DNA of 64,000 bases from JBOGNO01 sp050747245. GTDB taxonomy: Bacteria > Acidobacteriota > Terriglobia > Acidiferrales > UBA7541. This document shows positions 45,205 through 54,900 of this stretch, piece after piece; position 1 is the stretch's first letter, and each line of letters begins with the position of its first letter. The stretch covers positions 310,001 through 374,000 of the forward strand of contig JBOGNO010000001.1 in assembly GCA_050747245.1 (NCBI GenBank), written 5' to 3'. The translations under genes and the position numbers were made by a program. The notes under the pieces were generated by a model. The model was not told where the DNA came from. It did no database searches and saw nothing but the letters and a program-made list of their open reading frames with translations.

Positions 45205-46682
45205 ACAAATGCCTCGGCATGCGCCGCCGCGTGATTCAATTTCTCTTTCGTCCGCAAGATGGAAACCAACTGGTCTCCGGTAGGCTCCGCTCAACAATAC
45301 CAGGGCTCGTTCAGATACGGGATTGCCGCTCGCGAAGCAAGTATCGGCAGCGCGCGCTCGCGCACGCCGCTTGCCCCCGCCGCCGCTTGAGCCGCTTCGC
45401 ATATCCGCGCGAACGTGCCGGCCCGGGCGCGCTTTAATTTTTCGCTGCTCTCCAAAATTTCCTGCACTTTTTCGCAGAGGCGATCTGCCCGCGCGTCGGG
45501 ATTTCGCCACGGATAGACGAGGCGCTCTGCATCAAACGGCCCAATCATTTCGCGAACTTCCGCGAGTTCCAGCAGCCGCGAGCCCGCGGGAATCAGCAGA
45601 CGGATGCCCAGTTGAATCGGCGCTACATTTTCGATCAGCTCTTGCTCGCGAAGAATTTCCAAGAGCTCGCAATAATTTCCCAAAGTCGTCCACGGCGTGA
45701 AGGCCACAAACGTCGGCTGAAGCGTGAGTCCCAGCTTGCGGCAAATTTTTATCGCGCGCAAAAAATCAGCCCGTGTGTGCTCTTTGTCGAGCTTGCGCAG
45801 GACTTCATCGTCCACCGACTCGACCGCGCTCGTGACGAAGAGGCATCCGGTATCGCGCAGCGTGCCAAGCAATTCTTGGTGCTTCAAAATGTGCTCGATC
45901 TTGATGGTGACGTCGTAGGTCGCGCCCGGAAATTCGCGGTGCAATTCTTCGACAATGCGCATCGCGTGTTGGGGCCCGTTGAAAAAATCCGGATCCCCGA
46001 ACGTGATGTGCTGCGCTCCCGCGGCAATCTGCTGCCGGATGTCCGCGAGGACTACATCGCGCTCCACGATGCGAAATGCACCCTGATATACCGGCACAAT
46101 CGGGCAGTGACGGCAAAGATGTTTGCAGCCGCGACTTGCCTCCGTGTATCCGGTCGTGCGCGTTTCTCCTCCGGGAAGCGTGAGCCGCGCGTATTTTTCG
46201 AGCGGCGGCAGCCCCGCGCGATCGGGCTTCAGAAATTTCTGGCGCGCCAGGGAAATTACGGGCTCGGACTGAGCTCTGTTTCCTCCTTTTGATTCGAGGC
46301 GCGCCGCCAGCGACGAGAGTCCTTCCTCGAATTCGCCGCCGAGAATTGTTTGCACTCCTAGCCCACGCAAATAAGACTCATTCATCGGCGCGTAGAGTCC
46401 GTAATAACAAAAATGCGCGCGAGGATTCATCTCGCGCACGGTTGGCAGGAGCGCCACCGCCAGGCGCGTGGCCGTGTGCATCGGAACGTAAAATGCGATC
46501 AGGTCCGCCTCGCGCACGGCCGATTCCGCGAGCGGCTCGCGCGAGAGATCGAGGCAAGTCACCTGCGCTCCGCTCGCGCGTAGCCACGCCGCCGGCGACG
46601 CGAGGCCGAATGGCTGCCGCCCCATCTCGTAGGTCGAAATCAATACAGCGCGCAATGCACTTCCTCGCTTGGCGTTTGCCAT
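45201..46682 (-). CDS. B12-binding radical SAM selenoprotein with CUAEP tail (UGA recoded)
   Basis: Conventional reading gives 463 residues ending ...IPYLNEPWYC before TGA at 45293-45291. Reading that UGA as selenocysteine continues A-E-P-T-G-D-Q-L and 21 further residues to a TGA at 45203-45201, for 493 residues with Sec464. The result, EPWYC-U-AEP, matches the C-terminal tail of a curated family known as 'CUAEP/CCAEP-tail radical SAM (seleno)protein' (recalled, not searched). The N-terminus (AVLISTYEMGRQPFGLASPAAWLRASG...DLIAFYVPMHTATRLA) looks like a B12-binding domain. The radical SAM motif is CKHLCRHC (C186, C190, C193), CX3CX2C. The new stop overlaps the ATP-grasp ATG. A SECIS-like hairpin follows the UGA. 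Function unknown. Confidence 0.9.
45261..45293 (-). promoter_or_regulatory. Bacterial SECIS-like hairpin downstream of the Sec UGA
   Basis: On the minus strand: UGA at 45293-45291, 12 nt, then stem GGAGACC (45278-45272), loop AGUU, stem GGUUUCC (45267-45261). All seven positions pair (one G-U). The apical loop begins 19 nt after the UGA. A G is among its first two bases, as bacterial SECIS elements require. It fits within the coding sequence of the extended protein. Confidence 0.75.
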
Positions 46683-46823
46683 TGAGATTATGTCACGCCC
46701 GTAGCGCGCGCGCCAAAGCGCGGGTGGGCGTGGCGCGTTCGCGCGCCTCCTCTTCGAGCGCGATCGATGAGCAGAGTGGGAGTCAGTCTTGAGGCGAAAA
46801 CTTGAAAAGTTAACTTCGTGTTT

Positions 46824-46889
46824 TGTCTCGATTAGACTTATGCTTCGCCCTTTTTTTTCAATGACTTGCGAGATTTCTGTTTCGATGAG
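46824..46889 (-). repeat. TCTAATCGAGACA motif pair, reverse orientation
   Basis: TGTCTCGATTAGA at 46824-46836 is the exact complement of the 13-mer found twice at 58229-58308. A looser copy, TGTTTCGATGAG, is at 46878-46889. Listed as a possible insertion-sequence end remnant. Confidence 0.35.
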
Positions 46890-47016
46890 TGTTGCGGGCG
46901 GAATAGCGTGCGATTTCGGCGGCTTGGCGGGCTTGCCCGGGGTCTTCGGTTGCGAAAAGAATCCGTTTGCTACTGAATGCCTCCTATTGAAATTCGGTCC
47001 ACAATGGCCTTTCTAA

Positions 47017-47022
47017 ATTATA
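47017..47022 (-). promoter_or_regulatory. Consensus -10 box (TATAAT), minus strand
   Basis: TATAAT on the minus strand at 47022-47017, 17 nt after GAGACC, which is a poor -35. It would drive the radical SAM/ATP-grasp operon with a leader of about 330 nt. Confidence 0.3.
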
Positions 47023-47360
47023 ACAGAAGTGCAGATCCAGGTCTCTCCCTATGCTATCTCTGCCCAAAAATCCTTCGCGCCATCAACTAAATCGCTTTAG
47101 TTGAGGCAGTGCCGGAAAGGAATGGTTTCGGCCCAGTTTTCCTAAAATGCGGCGGCCCGTCTCAGCGGTGCAGTTAGGTATTACTTCCCACAAGCGTGCT
47201 TCTCGACCGGGCTAACTTCCGGATTGCCCGTAACTCGGGACTTAACCGCCAGCGGCGGGCGACTTGATTCACTTCTACGAGACACCGGCAGCAGAGCCGG
47301 ATCCCAGTCTGCAATCGCGTTGGTTGCATCCTCCCGACCGCCAGTGATAAGTTTCACAGT

Positions 47361-47648
47361 ATGGGTCCGACGCCGACCATCACCATTCATGTCCCGGGTC
47401 CACTGCGCACGTACTGTGCGGGCGCAGCGCAACTCTCGATCTCGGCCCACACCGTGCGCGCCGCACTTGAGGACCTCGAGCGGAATCAGTCCGCTTTGTA
47501 TCGCAATGTCTGTGACGAAACGGGTACGGTACGCCGGCACCTGAACGTGTACGTGAACTCGGACAATGTGCGCGATCTCAATGGGGTCGACACGACGCTG
47601 GCGCCGGGGGACGTGGTCACGATCCTGCCGGCAGTTTCAGGAGGCTAA
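47361..47648 (+). CDS. MoaD/ThiS-like sulfur carrier protein
   Basis: 95 residues with a ubiquitin-like beta-grasp pattern: TITIHVPGPLRTYCAGAAQLSISAHTVRAALEDLERNQSALYRNVCDETGTVRRHLNVYVNSDNVRDLNGVDTTLAPGDVVTILPAVSGG. It ends in the Gly-Gly that is thiocarboxylated in MoaD/ThiS/CysO proteins. No moaE, moeB or thiG nearby, so it probably serves another pathway, perhaps cysteine synthesis as CysO does, or a still unknown one. The GGAGGC codons of its Gly-Gly act as the ribosome-binding site for the next gene, which begins 3 nt after the stop. Confidence 0.82.
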   Translation: MGPTPTITIHVPGPLRTYCAGAAQLSISAHTVRAALEDLERNQSALYRNVCDETGTVRRHLNVYVNSDNVRDLNGVDTTLAPGDVVTILPAVSGG

Positions 47649-47650
47649 AG

Positions 47651-48763
47651 ATGGCGGATCGAATCATTCTCACGATCGGCACCAAGAAGGGCGTGTTCGT
47701 CGCGGATGCCGCAAAGCCGAGGCGCAGCTTCTCTCTGCGCGGGCCCTTCGGCCCGGGCATCCCCGTATACTCGACGCTGATCGACACGCGCGGAACACCG
47801 CGCCTCTATGCTTCGAGCTGCAATCCGTTTTTCGGCATGAAAGTGCTGCGTTCGACGAACATGGGGAAAAGCTTCACGGAGACGAAATCGGCGCCAGCGT
47901 TCCCCAAAGACGACGGCCGCGCGCTCGTCAACATCTGGGGACTCGAAGCCGGTGGTGACAAGAAGGACCTATGGTGCGGCGTGGAGCCGGCATCCTTGTT
48001 CAGGAGCCTTGACGGTGGCGATTCGTGGGACCTGGTGCCTGGTATTAGCAACCACGATCACGCGCGTAAGTGGCAACCCGGCAATGGCGGGCTCTGCCTG
48101 CACACCATCCTTCGTGACGGGAATCGCGTGCACTTGGGAATCTCAACGGGCGGCCACTATTTGAGTGAGGACGGTGGCGAAACATTCAGGGCGTCCAATC
48201 AAGGCGTCGGCGCCGGCTTCGCACCCGACCCCTATCCCGAGTTCGGTCAGTGCGTTCACAAGATCGCGCGGCACGACGACGCGCCCGGTCGGCTCTACAT
48301 GCAGAACCACGGCGGATGGGCAGATTGGACGGGGCCTGGCGGGCCCCGGCCGGATATTGGTGTACTACGCAGCGACGACTATGGCCACTCGTGGCGGTCC
48401 ATCGCTAAGGGATTGCCATCGGACTTCGGCTTTCCTATCGTGGTTCACCCGCACGACGCCGATACGGTATACGTCATGCCCCTTGAGGGGGCGACGCGCT
48501 CCTGTCCCGGCGGCGCGCCAGCGGTGTGGCGCAGCGAAAATGGCGGCGAGTCCTGGAGCCGGCTCGCACGTGGGTTGCCGAGGAAGCAGAGCTACTTCAC
48601 CGTCCTGCGCGACGCGATGGACATCGATCGGCTCAAGGCACCTGCACTCTACTTCGGCACGACGACCGGTCAGCTATGGATCGGGAGGGTGGGTGGTGAG
48701 CAGTGGGACTGCCTGTTCGATTCGCTGCCCCCGATCTACAACGTCAAGGTCGCGGTCGTGTGA
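47651..48763 (+). CDS. BNR/Asp-box beta-propeller protein paired with the MoaD-like carrier
   Basis: 370 residues, no signal peptide, so cytoplasmic. Asp-box/BNR motifs mark several propeller blades: RSTNMGKSFTET, RSLDGGDSWDLV, LSEDGGETFRA, RSDDYGHSWRSI, RSENGGESWSRL. Conserved segments such as ISNHDHARKWQPGNGGLCLHTI and NPFFGMKVLRSTN look like an active or binding site. Proteins of this type are widespread next to MoaD-like genes in Actinobacteria and Acidobacteria (from memory). They are generally annotated as sialidase-like or glycosyl hydrolases, with no proven activity. RBS within the preceding Gly-Gly codons. Confidence 0.82.
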   Translation: MADRIILTIGTKKGVFVADAAKPRRSFSLRGPFGPGIPVYSTLIDTRGTPRLYASSCNPFFGMKVLRSTNMGKSFTETKSAPAFPKDDGRALVNIWGLEAGGDKKDLWCGVEPASLFRSLDGGDSWDLVPGISNHDHARKWQPGNGGLCLHTILRDGNRVHLGISTGGHYLSEDGGETFRASNQGVGAGFAPDPYPEFGQCVHKIARHDDAPGRLYMQNHGGWADWTGPGGPRPDIGVLRSDDYGHSWRSIAKGLPSDFGFPIVVHPHDADTVYVMPLEGATRSCPGGAPAVWRSENGGESWSRLARGLPRKQSYFTVLRDAMDIDRLKAPALYFGTTTGQLWIGRVGGEQWDCLFDSLPPIYNVKVAVV

Positions 48764-49149
48764 TGCCAGCGTTGACCTTCCCTGGTCACTAGGACGCGTA
48801 ACGCGCTATTCGTTGAAGTGACGCACCCGGATACTGGACGGAATGTCGGCAATCCGGAATTTATCCCGGAACGGTGTTGCGGGAAGCAATCCAACGCGAA
48901 CTCACCGAAAATTGAGCTCCGGCGTGTGGAAATCATGCCGGTTTGGCACGCAGTGTTCGTCCCGCGAGCCTAGTGGAACGCGATGAGTTAGCGGATCGGA
49001 CTTCCCCAGGTTTTCAGCGCAGGGACACATTAAATTGGTAGGTTTCGACAAATATTTTTCTCTCAGGAATCCAACTATCAAAGCGGCGGCGGGGGCGCGG
49101 GGAGATGCGCTATCATAGAGGTGTTCGCACATAAGGAGAACGCTTCTTC
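48764..49149. other. Intergenic region before acnA
   Basis: About 390 bases. Upstream of the acnA ATG are AAGGAGAAC and a TATCAT box (49112-49117) without a convincing -35. No protein-like frame was found. Confidence 0.4.
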
Positions 49150-51819
49150 ATGATTCCCGCATCGCGCAATTCGTTTTCGACTCGAACTACGCTTTCCGCC
49201 GGCGGCAAACGCCATGAAATTTTTCGGCTCGATAAACTGGAGCGCGACCGAGTGGGAAACATTTCGCGGCTGCCGTTCTCGCTGAGAATACTGCTCGAAA
49301 ATCTTCTGCGCTGTGAAGATAACAAAACGGTTCATGCCGCGGATATCGAAGCGCTCGCGCAATGGGACGCCGCGGCCGCGCCCTCGCGCGAAGTGGCTTA
49401 CATGCCCGCGCGCATTTTGCTGCAGGATTTTACGGGCGTGCCCGCCGTGGTGGATCTGGCTTCGATGCGCGAAGCGATCCGCGCGCTGGGCGGCGACGCC
49501 AAGAAAATCAATCCGCTCTTTGCCGCCGAGCTGGTAATTGACCATTCCGTGCAAGTGGACAAATTCGGAACGCAGGATTCTTTCTCGCTCAACGCGCTGC
49601 TGGAATTTCAGCGCAACATCGAACGCTACGCCTTTCTCCGCTGGGGGCAGCAGAGCTTCCGCAATTTCAAAGTCGTTCCGCCGGACACGGGCATCTGCCA
49701 CCAGGTAAATCTCGAACACCTGGCGCGCGTCGTTTGCCGCGAAGAGCAGAACGGCGTGAGCTTTGCATTTCCCGATTCGCTGGTCGGCACGGATTCGCAC
49801 ACGACGATGGTGAACAGCCTCGGCGTCTTCGGCTGGGGCGTGGGCGGCATCGAAGCGGAAGCGGCCATGCTCGGCCAGCCCATGCCGATGCTGCTTCCGA
49901 ATGTTGTCGGCTTCAAGCTCCACGGCCGGCTCGCCGAAGGCGCCACGGCCACCGACCTCGTGCTCACGGTCACGGAAATGCTTCGCAAAAAAGGCGTCGT
50001 GGGAAAATTCGTCGAATTTTATGGCACAGGACTTTCCAGCCTCACTCTTCCCGACCGCGCCACGCTGGCAAACATGGCGCCCGAATACGGCGCGACGATG
50101 GGATTTTTCCCCGTGGATTCGGAGACGCTCGCGTATCTGCGCTTCACGGGGCGCGAGGAAGAGCACGTCCGGCTCGTCGAAGCCTACACGAAGGAGCAGG
50201 GGCTTTTCCGCACGGACGCGACCGCCGATCCTGTTTTTTCCGATACGCTCGAACTGGATCTCTCGCGAGTGGTTCCCACGATTGCCGGGCCCAAGCGTCC
50301 GCAGGATCGCGTTGCGCTCAGCGAAGCGAAAACGTCTTTCGCGCGCTCGCTCGAAAAGCCCGCGAAGCGCGTCGAGGTGCGCAACAATGGCGATCTCTTC
50401 GAACTGCACGACGGCTCCGTGGTCATCGCCGCGATCACCAGTTGCACCAACACTTCGAATCCCTCGCTGATGCTCGGCGCGGGCCTGCTCGCGAAAAAAG
50501 CGGTCGAGCGCGGCCTGAAGACCCAGCCGTGGGTGAAGACCAGCCTTGCGCCGGGCTCCAAAGTTGTCACTGATTATTTGCAGGCCGCCGGGCTGACGAA
50601 ATATCTCGAAGCGCTGCGCTTCAACCTGGTCGGATACGGCTGCACCACCTGCATTGGGAATAGCGGCCCGCTGCCGGAACAAATCGGCAGCGCCATCAAG
50701 GAAAATAATCTCGTGGCGGTTTCGGTGCTGAGCGGCAACCGCAATTTCGAAGGCCGCATCAACGCGCTCTGCCGCGCGAATTACCTGGCCTCGCCGCCGC
50801 TGGTGGTGGCTTACGCTCTGGCCGGACGCATGGATTTCGACATGGCCAGCGAACCGCTCGGCGCGGGCACCGATGGCCGGCCTGTTTTTCTGCGCGAAAT
50901 CTGGCCGCAGCCGCAGGAAGTGGAGCAGGCTCTGCGTTCCGTTACGAGCGAAATGTTTCGCCGTGAATACGCCGACGTTTTTACCGGTGATGATCGCTGG
51001 CGCTCGCTGCCCGTTCCCGAAGGCGATCTCTACGCGTGGGACGCAAAATCCACGTACATCAAAAATCCGCCGTACTTCGAAGCCATGCCGCACACGCCCG
51101 CCGCGCTGGCGGATCTCAGCGGCCTGCGCGTTCTCGCGGTTCTCGGCGATAGCGTCACCACGGATCACATTTCTCCGGCCGGCTCGATTCCCGCCGACGG
51201 CCCTGCGGGAAAATATCTGATCGCGCATGGCGTGCAGCCGAAGGATTTCAACTCCTACGGCTCGCGCCGCGGCAATCACGAAGTGATGGTGCGCGGAACG
51301 TTCGCGAACATTCGCCTGCGTAACCTGCTCGCTCCGGGCACCGAAGGCGGCTGGACGCTGCATCTGCCGGACGGCGAAAAAATGTCCATCTTCGACGCCG
51401 CCATGCGCTACCGCGACGAAAAAATTCCCTTGCTGGTAATTGCCGGCAAGGAATACGGCGCAGGCTCATCGCGCGACTGGGCCGCGAAAGGCACGCTGCT
51501 CCTAGGCGTGCGCGCCGTGATCGCCGAAAGTTTCGAGCGCATTCACCGCAGCAACCTGATCGGCATGGGCGTCCTGCCGCTGGAATTTTCCGCGGGAGAA
51601 ACCGCGAAGTCTCTCGGCCTCACGGGCCACGAAACCTTCGATATCGAGGGCCTGGCGAAAAATTTCGAGCCGCGCAAGACCATGCGCGTCCGCGCCCGCG
51701 ACGCCTCCGGCAAGGAAGAAATCTTTTCTGCGGTGGCCCGCGTGGATACTCCCGTCGAAGCCGCTTACTATCGCCACGGCGGCATATTGCAATACGTCCT
51801 GCGCCAGATGCTGCAATGA
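49150..51819 (+). CDS. acnA: Aconitate hydratase
   Basis: 889 residues, the AcnA/IRP1 class by length. The [4Fe-4S] cysteines are in ITSCTNTSNPS and YGCTTCIGNSGPLP. GTDSHTTMVNSLGVFGWGVGGIEAEA is the aconitase signature 1. The C-terminal swivel domain has DSVTTDHISPAG, NSYGSRRGNHEVMVRGTFANIRLRN and KEYGAGSSRDWAAKGT. Interconverts citrate and isocitrate. AAGGAGAACG lies 8 nt before the ATG. It stands alone, followed by a strong bidirectional terminator. Confidence 0.97.
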   Translation: MIPASRNSFSTRTTLSAGGKRHEIFRLDKLERDRVGNISRLPFSLRILLENLLRCEDNKTVHAADIEALAQWDAAAAPSREVAYMPARILLQDFTGVPAVVDLASMREAIRALGGDAKKINPLFAAELVIDHSVQVDKFGTQDSFSLNALLEFQRNIERYAFLRWGQQSFRNFKVVPPDTGICHQVNLEHLARVVCREEQNGVSFAFPDSLVGTDSHTTMVNSLGVFGWGVGGIEAEAAMLGQPMPMLLPNVVGFKLHGRLAEGATATDLVLTVTEMLRKKGVVGKFVEFYGTGLSSLTLPDRATLANMAPEYGATMGFFPVDSETLAYLRFTGREEEHVRLVEAYTKEQGLFRTDATADPVFSDTLELDLSRVVPTIAGPKRPQDRVALSEAKTSFARSLEKPAKRVEVRNNGDLFELHDGSVVIAAITSCTNTSNPSLMLGAGLLAKKAVERGLKTQPWVKTSLAPGSKVVTDYLQAAGLTKYLEALRFNLVGYGCTTCIGNSGPLPEQIGSAIKENNLVAVSVLSGNRNFEGRINALCRANYLASPPLVVAYALAGRMDFDMASEPLGAGTDGRPVFLREIWPQPQEVEQALRSVTSEMFRREYADVFTGDDRWRSLPVPEGDLYAWDAKSTYIKNPPYFEAMPHTPAALADLSGLRVLAVLGDSVTTDHISPAGSIPADGPAGKYLIAHGVQPKDFNSYGSRRGNHEVMVRGTFANIRLRNLLAPGTEGGWTLHLPDGEKMSIFDAAMRYRDEKIPLLVIAGKEYGAGSSRDWAAKGTLLLGVRAVIAESFERIHRSNLIGMGVLPLEFSAGETAKSLGLTGHETFDIEGLAKNFEPRKTMRVRARDASGKEEIFSAVARVDTPVEAAYYRHGGILQYVLRQMLQ

Positions 51820-51852
51820 CGCTGCTGCATTTATAACCGCTGCAAAAATAGT

Positions 51853-51891
51853 GCGGCCTGCCTTCCCGGTTGCCCGGCGAAGACAGGCCGC
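51853..51891. terminator. Bidirectional terminator between acnA and the repeat protein
   Basis: GCGGCCTG-C-CTTC ... GAAG-A-CAGGCCGC: a 12-pair stem with one internal mismatch and a GC-rich loop, followed by TTAGTTTCTGTTCTG on the plus strand. It lies between convergent stops. Confidence 0.75.
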
Positions 51892-51915
51892 CTTAGTTTC
51901 TGTTCTGCTTGCTGC

Positions 51916-54900
51916 TCAGTTGTGAACCGTCAGCATGATTGTCTGTGAGTGGGCAATATTCCCGGGCGACGTAGTTCCCGTCACGGTTATCGTAAACGTG
52001 TGCGGATTGCCATTACTTGAGCCGCAAGCGACCATGCTTACGAGCATGGCCACGGCCAATGCCACGGTCAATGCGAAGGCATACCGCCGCTTAGCCGGCA
52101 TCTTCTTCGTCGCGATAAGGAGCGCCGCCGCAAGCGTGGCCGTCAGCAGCAGCCACGGCCCGAGCGGCGTCTTCGGAGCCGGCGCCGCCGGAACCAGTGT
52201 GTTTGCAGTCGGAGTGATTGTTAGCGTCGTGCTCCCGCTGCTCCCGGCACCGCTAGCCATGAGCATCACCGGGTTCGGCGAGAAATTCGACGGCGCGCAC
52301 GTGAAGTCCGTCGTCGCCGGCTGAATCATCGGGCAGGTAAAGTTTACCGAGCCGGCGAACGTATTCTGCGAACTCACCATGAAGGTGTATGTCGCGGCTT
52401 TGCCCACGCCCACCGAATTGCTCGTCGGGCTTGCCGTGGCCACGTTGGCGTCCGGAACCACCACGACGAGTTGCACGGTTGTAGTGTGCGAAAGTGCGCC
52501 CGATGCTCCCTTCACAGTCACCGTTGAAGTGGCCGCGGGATCCGACGACGACGTCTTGATCGTAAACGTCGCATTCACGCTGCCGCCGGATGGCACGTTC
52601 ACCGGGTTCGTTGTGAAGTTGCACGTATCACCGCTGCTCGGCAATCCCATGGGGCACGTAAGTGTCACGTTCCCGCTGAACGTGTTTACCGAGTTCACCG
52701 GAATCGTGTACGAGGCCGTCGTCTGCCCCGCAACGGCCTGGTTGCTCGCCGGATTCGGCGTCCCAAAGCTGAAGTCCGGGATCACCACGACGAGCTGCAC
52801 GGATGAATTGTGCGAAAGCGTGCCTGATGTTCCCTTCACAGTCACCATTGACGTAGCCGCGGGATCCGCAGCGCTCGTAGCGATTGTGAACGTGGCGCTA
52901 GCTCCTCCGACCGGGACAGGCAACGGATTCGTCGTGAAGTTGCACGCCGCCCCCGCCGGCAGGCCCGAGGAGCACGTGAGAGTCACGTTCCCGGTAAAAC
53001 CATTCACCGTAGTGATCGGGATCGTGTACGTGGCCGTGGATTGCCCTGCAACGGCCTGGTTGCTCGCCGGATTGGGTGTGCCGAAGCTGAAGTCCGGAAT
53101 CACCACAATCAGCGTCACAGATGCAGTGTGGTGGAGCGCGCCGGAAGTTCCCGTGACCGTTATGCTCCCGTTAAACGCCGGCGTCGCCCCCGTCGTCGAG
53201 ATCGTGAACGTCGCATTCACGTTCCCATTAGCCGGAGGAGTCACGGGGTTCGTCGTGAAGTTGCACGCCGCTCCCGTAGGTAAGCCCGAGCACACAAGCG
53301 TGACCCCGCTGTTGAAATTATTCGTCGAACTCACCTGAATCGTGTAGTTGCCGGTGCTTGACCCGGCGCTGACCGTCTGGCTCGTGGGGGCTTGCGTGGT
53401 CATACTGAAGTCCGGAATCACCACGATCAGCGTCACCGATGCGTTGTGCGAAAGCGCGCCGGAAGTTCCCGTGACCGTTATGCTCCCATTAAATGCGGGT
53501 GTCGCCCCCGTCGTTGAGATCGTGAACGTCGCATTCACGTTCCCATTGGCCGGAGGCGTCACGGGGTTCGTCGTGAAGTTGCACGCCGCTCCCGTGGGTA
53601 AGCCCGAGCACACAAGCGTGACAGCGCTGTTGAAGTTATTCGTCGAACTCACCTGAATCGAGTAGTTGCCGGTGCTTGACCCGGCGCTGACCGTTTGGCT
53701 CGTGGGGGCTTGCGTGGTCATACTGAAGTCCGGAATGATCACAATCAGCCCAACTGTCGTGTTGTGCGAAAGCGCGCCGGAAGTCCCGGTGACAGTCACG
53801 TTTCCGTTGAACGCCGGTGTCGCTGACGTCGTCGAAATCGTGAACATCGCGTTCACCATCCCGCCCCCCGGCACAGCGACTGGATTCGTGGTGAAGATGC
53901 AAGCCGCTCCCGTCGGCAATCCGGAGCACGCGAGCGTCACGTTCCCCGCAAAATTGTTCACCGAATTGACTGGAATCGTGTACGTCCCCGTAGTTTGACC
54001 CGCGGTAACCTGCCGGCTGGCCGGGCTGGGTGCGCCGAAATTGAAGTCCGGAATTATCACGATCAGCGTCACAGATGCATTGTGCGAAAGCGCACCGGAA
54101 GTTCCTGTGACCGTAATGCTCCCGTTGAACGCCGGCGTCGCCCCTGTCGTCGAAATCGTGAACGTCGCATTCACACTCATATTGGCCGGAGGCGTCACGG
54201 GATTCGTCGTGAAGTTGCACGCTGCTCCCGCGGGCAGGCCTGAGCATGCAAGCGTGACAGCACTGTTGAACCCATTCGTCGAATTCACCTGAATCGTGTA
54301 GTTGCCGGTGCTTGACCCGGCGCTTACGGTCTGGCTCGTCGGGGCTTGCGTGACCATACTGAAATCCGGAATTATCACGATAAGCGTCACCGAGGTGTTG
54401 TGCGAAAGCGCGCCGGAAGTCCCTGTGATCGTTATGCTCCCATTGAACGCAGGAGTCGCCCCCGTCGTCGAAATCGTGAACGTCGCATTCACGCTACCGT
54501 TGGCCGGAGGCGTCACAGGATTCGTCGTGAAGTGGCACGCCGCTCCCGTGGGCAGGCCTGAGCACGCGAGCGTCACGCTCGCATTGAAGTTATTCACCGA
54601 ATTGACCGGAATCGTGTACGTCCCGGTGGTCTGCCCCGCGCTGACGGTCTGGCTCGTCGGATTCGGCGTGCCGAAATTGAAGTCCGGAACCACCACAATG
54701 AGTGTCACCGAGGTGTTGTGCGAAAGCGCGCCGGAAGTCCCTGTGACCGTCACGCTGCCGTTGAACGCCGGTGTCGCCCCGGTCGTCGAAATCGTGAACA
54801 TCGCACTTACGCTGCCGCCCGCCGGCACAGCCACTGGATTCGTCGTGAAGTTGCACGCGGCTCCCGCGGGCAATCCGGAGCACGCGAGTGTCACGTTTCC

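Larger units (their letters stand above)
46683..47360. other. Leader and spacer upstream of the radical SAM selenoprotein
   Basis: About 680 bases between divergent genes. Contains a minus-strand TATAAT (separate), an AGGAGG at 46986-46981 (minus strand) not followed by a usual start codon, and an IS-end-like motif. The minus-strand frame of the radical SAM gene stays open for about 100 codons upstream, but has no ATG, GTG or TTG with an RBS. A second minus-strand frame here reads S-K-R-I-L-F-A-T-E-D-P-G-Q-A-R-Q-A-A-E-I, protein-like for about 35 residues, but also lacks a start. The right half (47030-47360) holds nothing recognised. Confidence 0.45.

Noticed and set aside
45291..45293. TGA as the normal end of the radical SAM gene
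   Set aside because: The coding pattern A-E-P-T continues, a SECIS-like stem follows, and the extended frame ends in an ATGA overlap with the next gene.
46289..46792. Arginine/proline-rich plus-strand frame of 167 residues
   Set aside because: Antisense to the radical SAM gene; no RBS and low-complexity composition.
49078..51363. 761-residue minus-strand frame opposite acnA
   Set aside because: Its sequence is rich in R, H and A as expected for the antisense of a GC-rich gene; acnA on the plus strand has clear family motifs.
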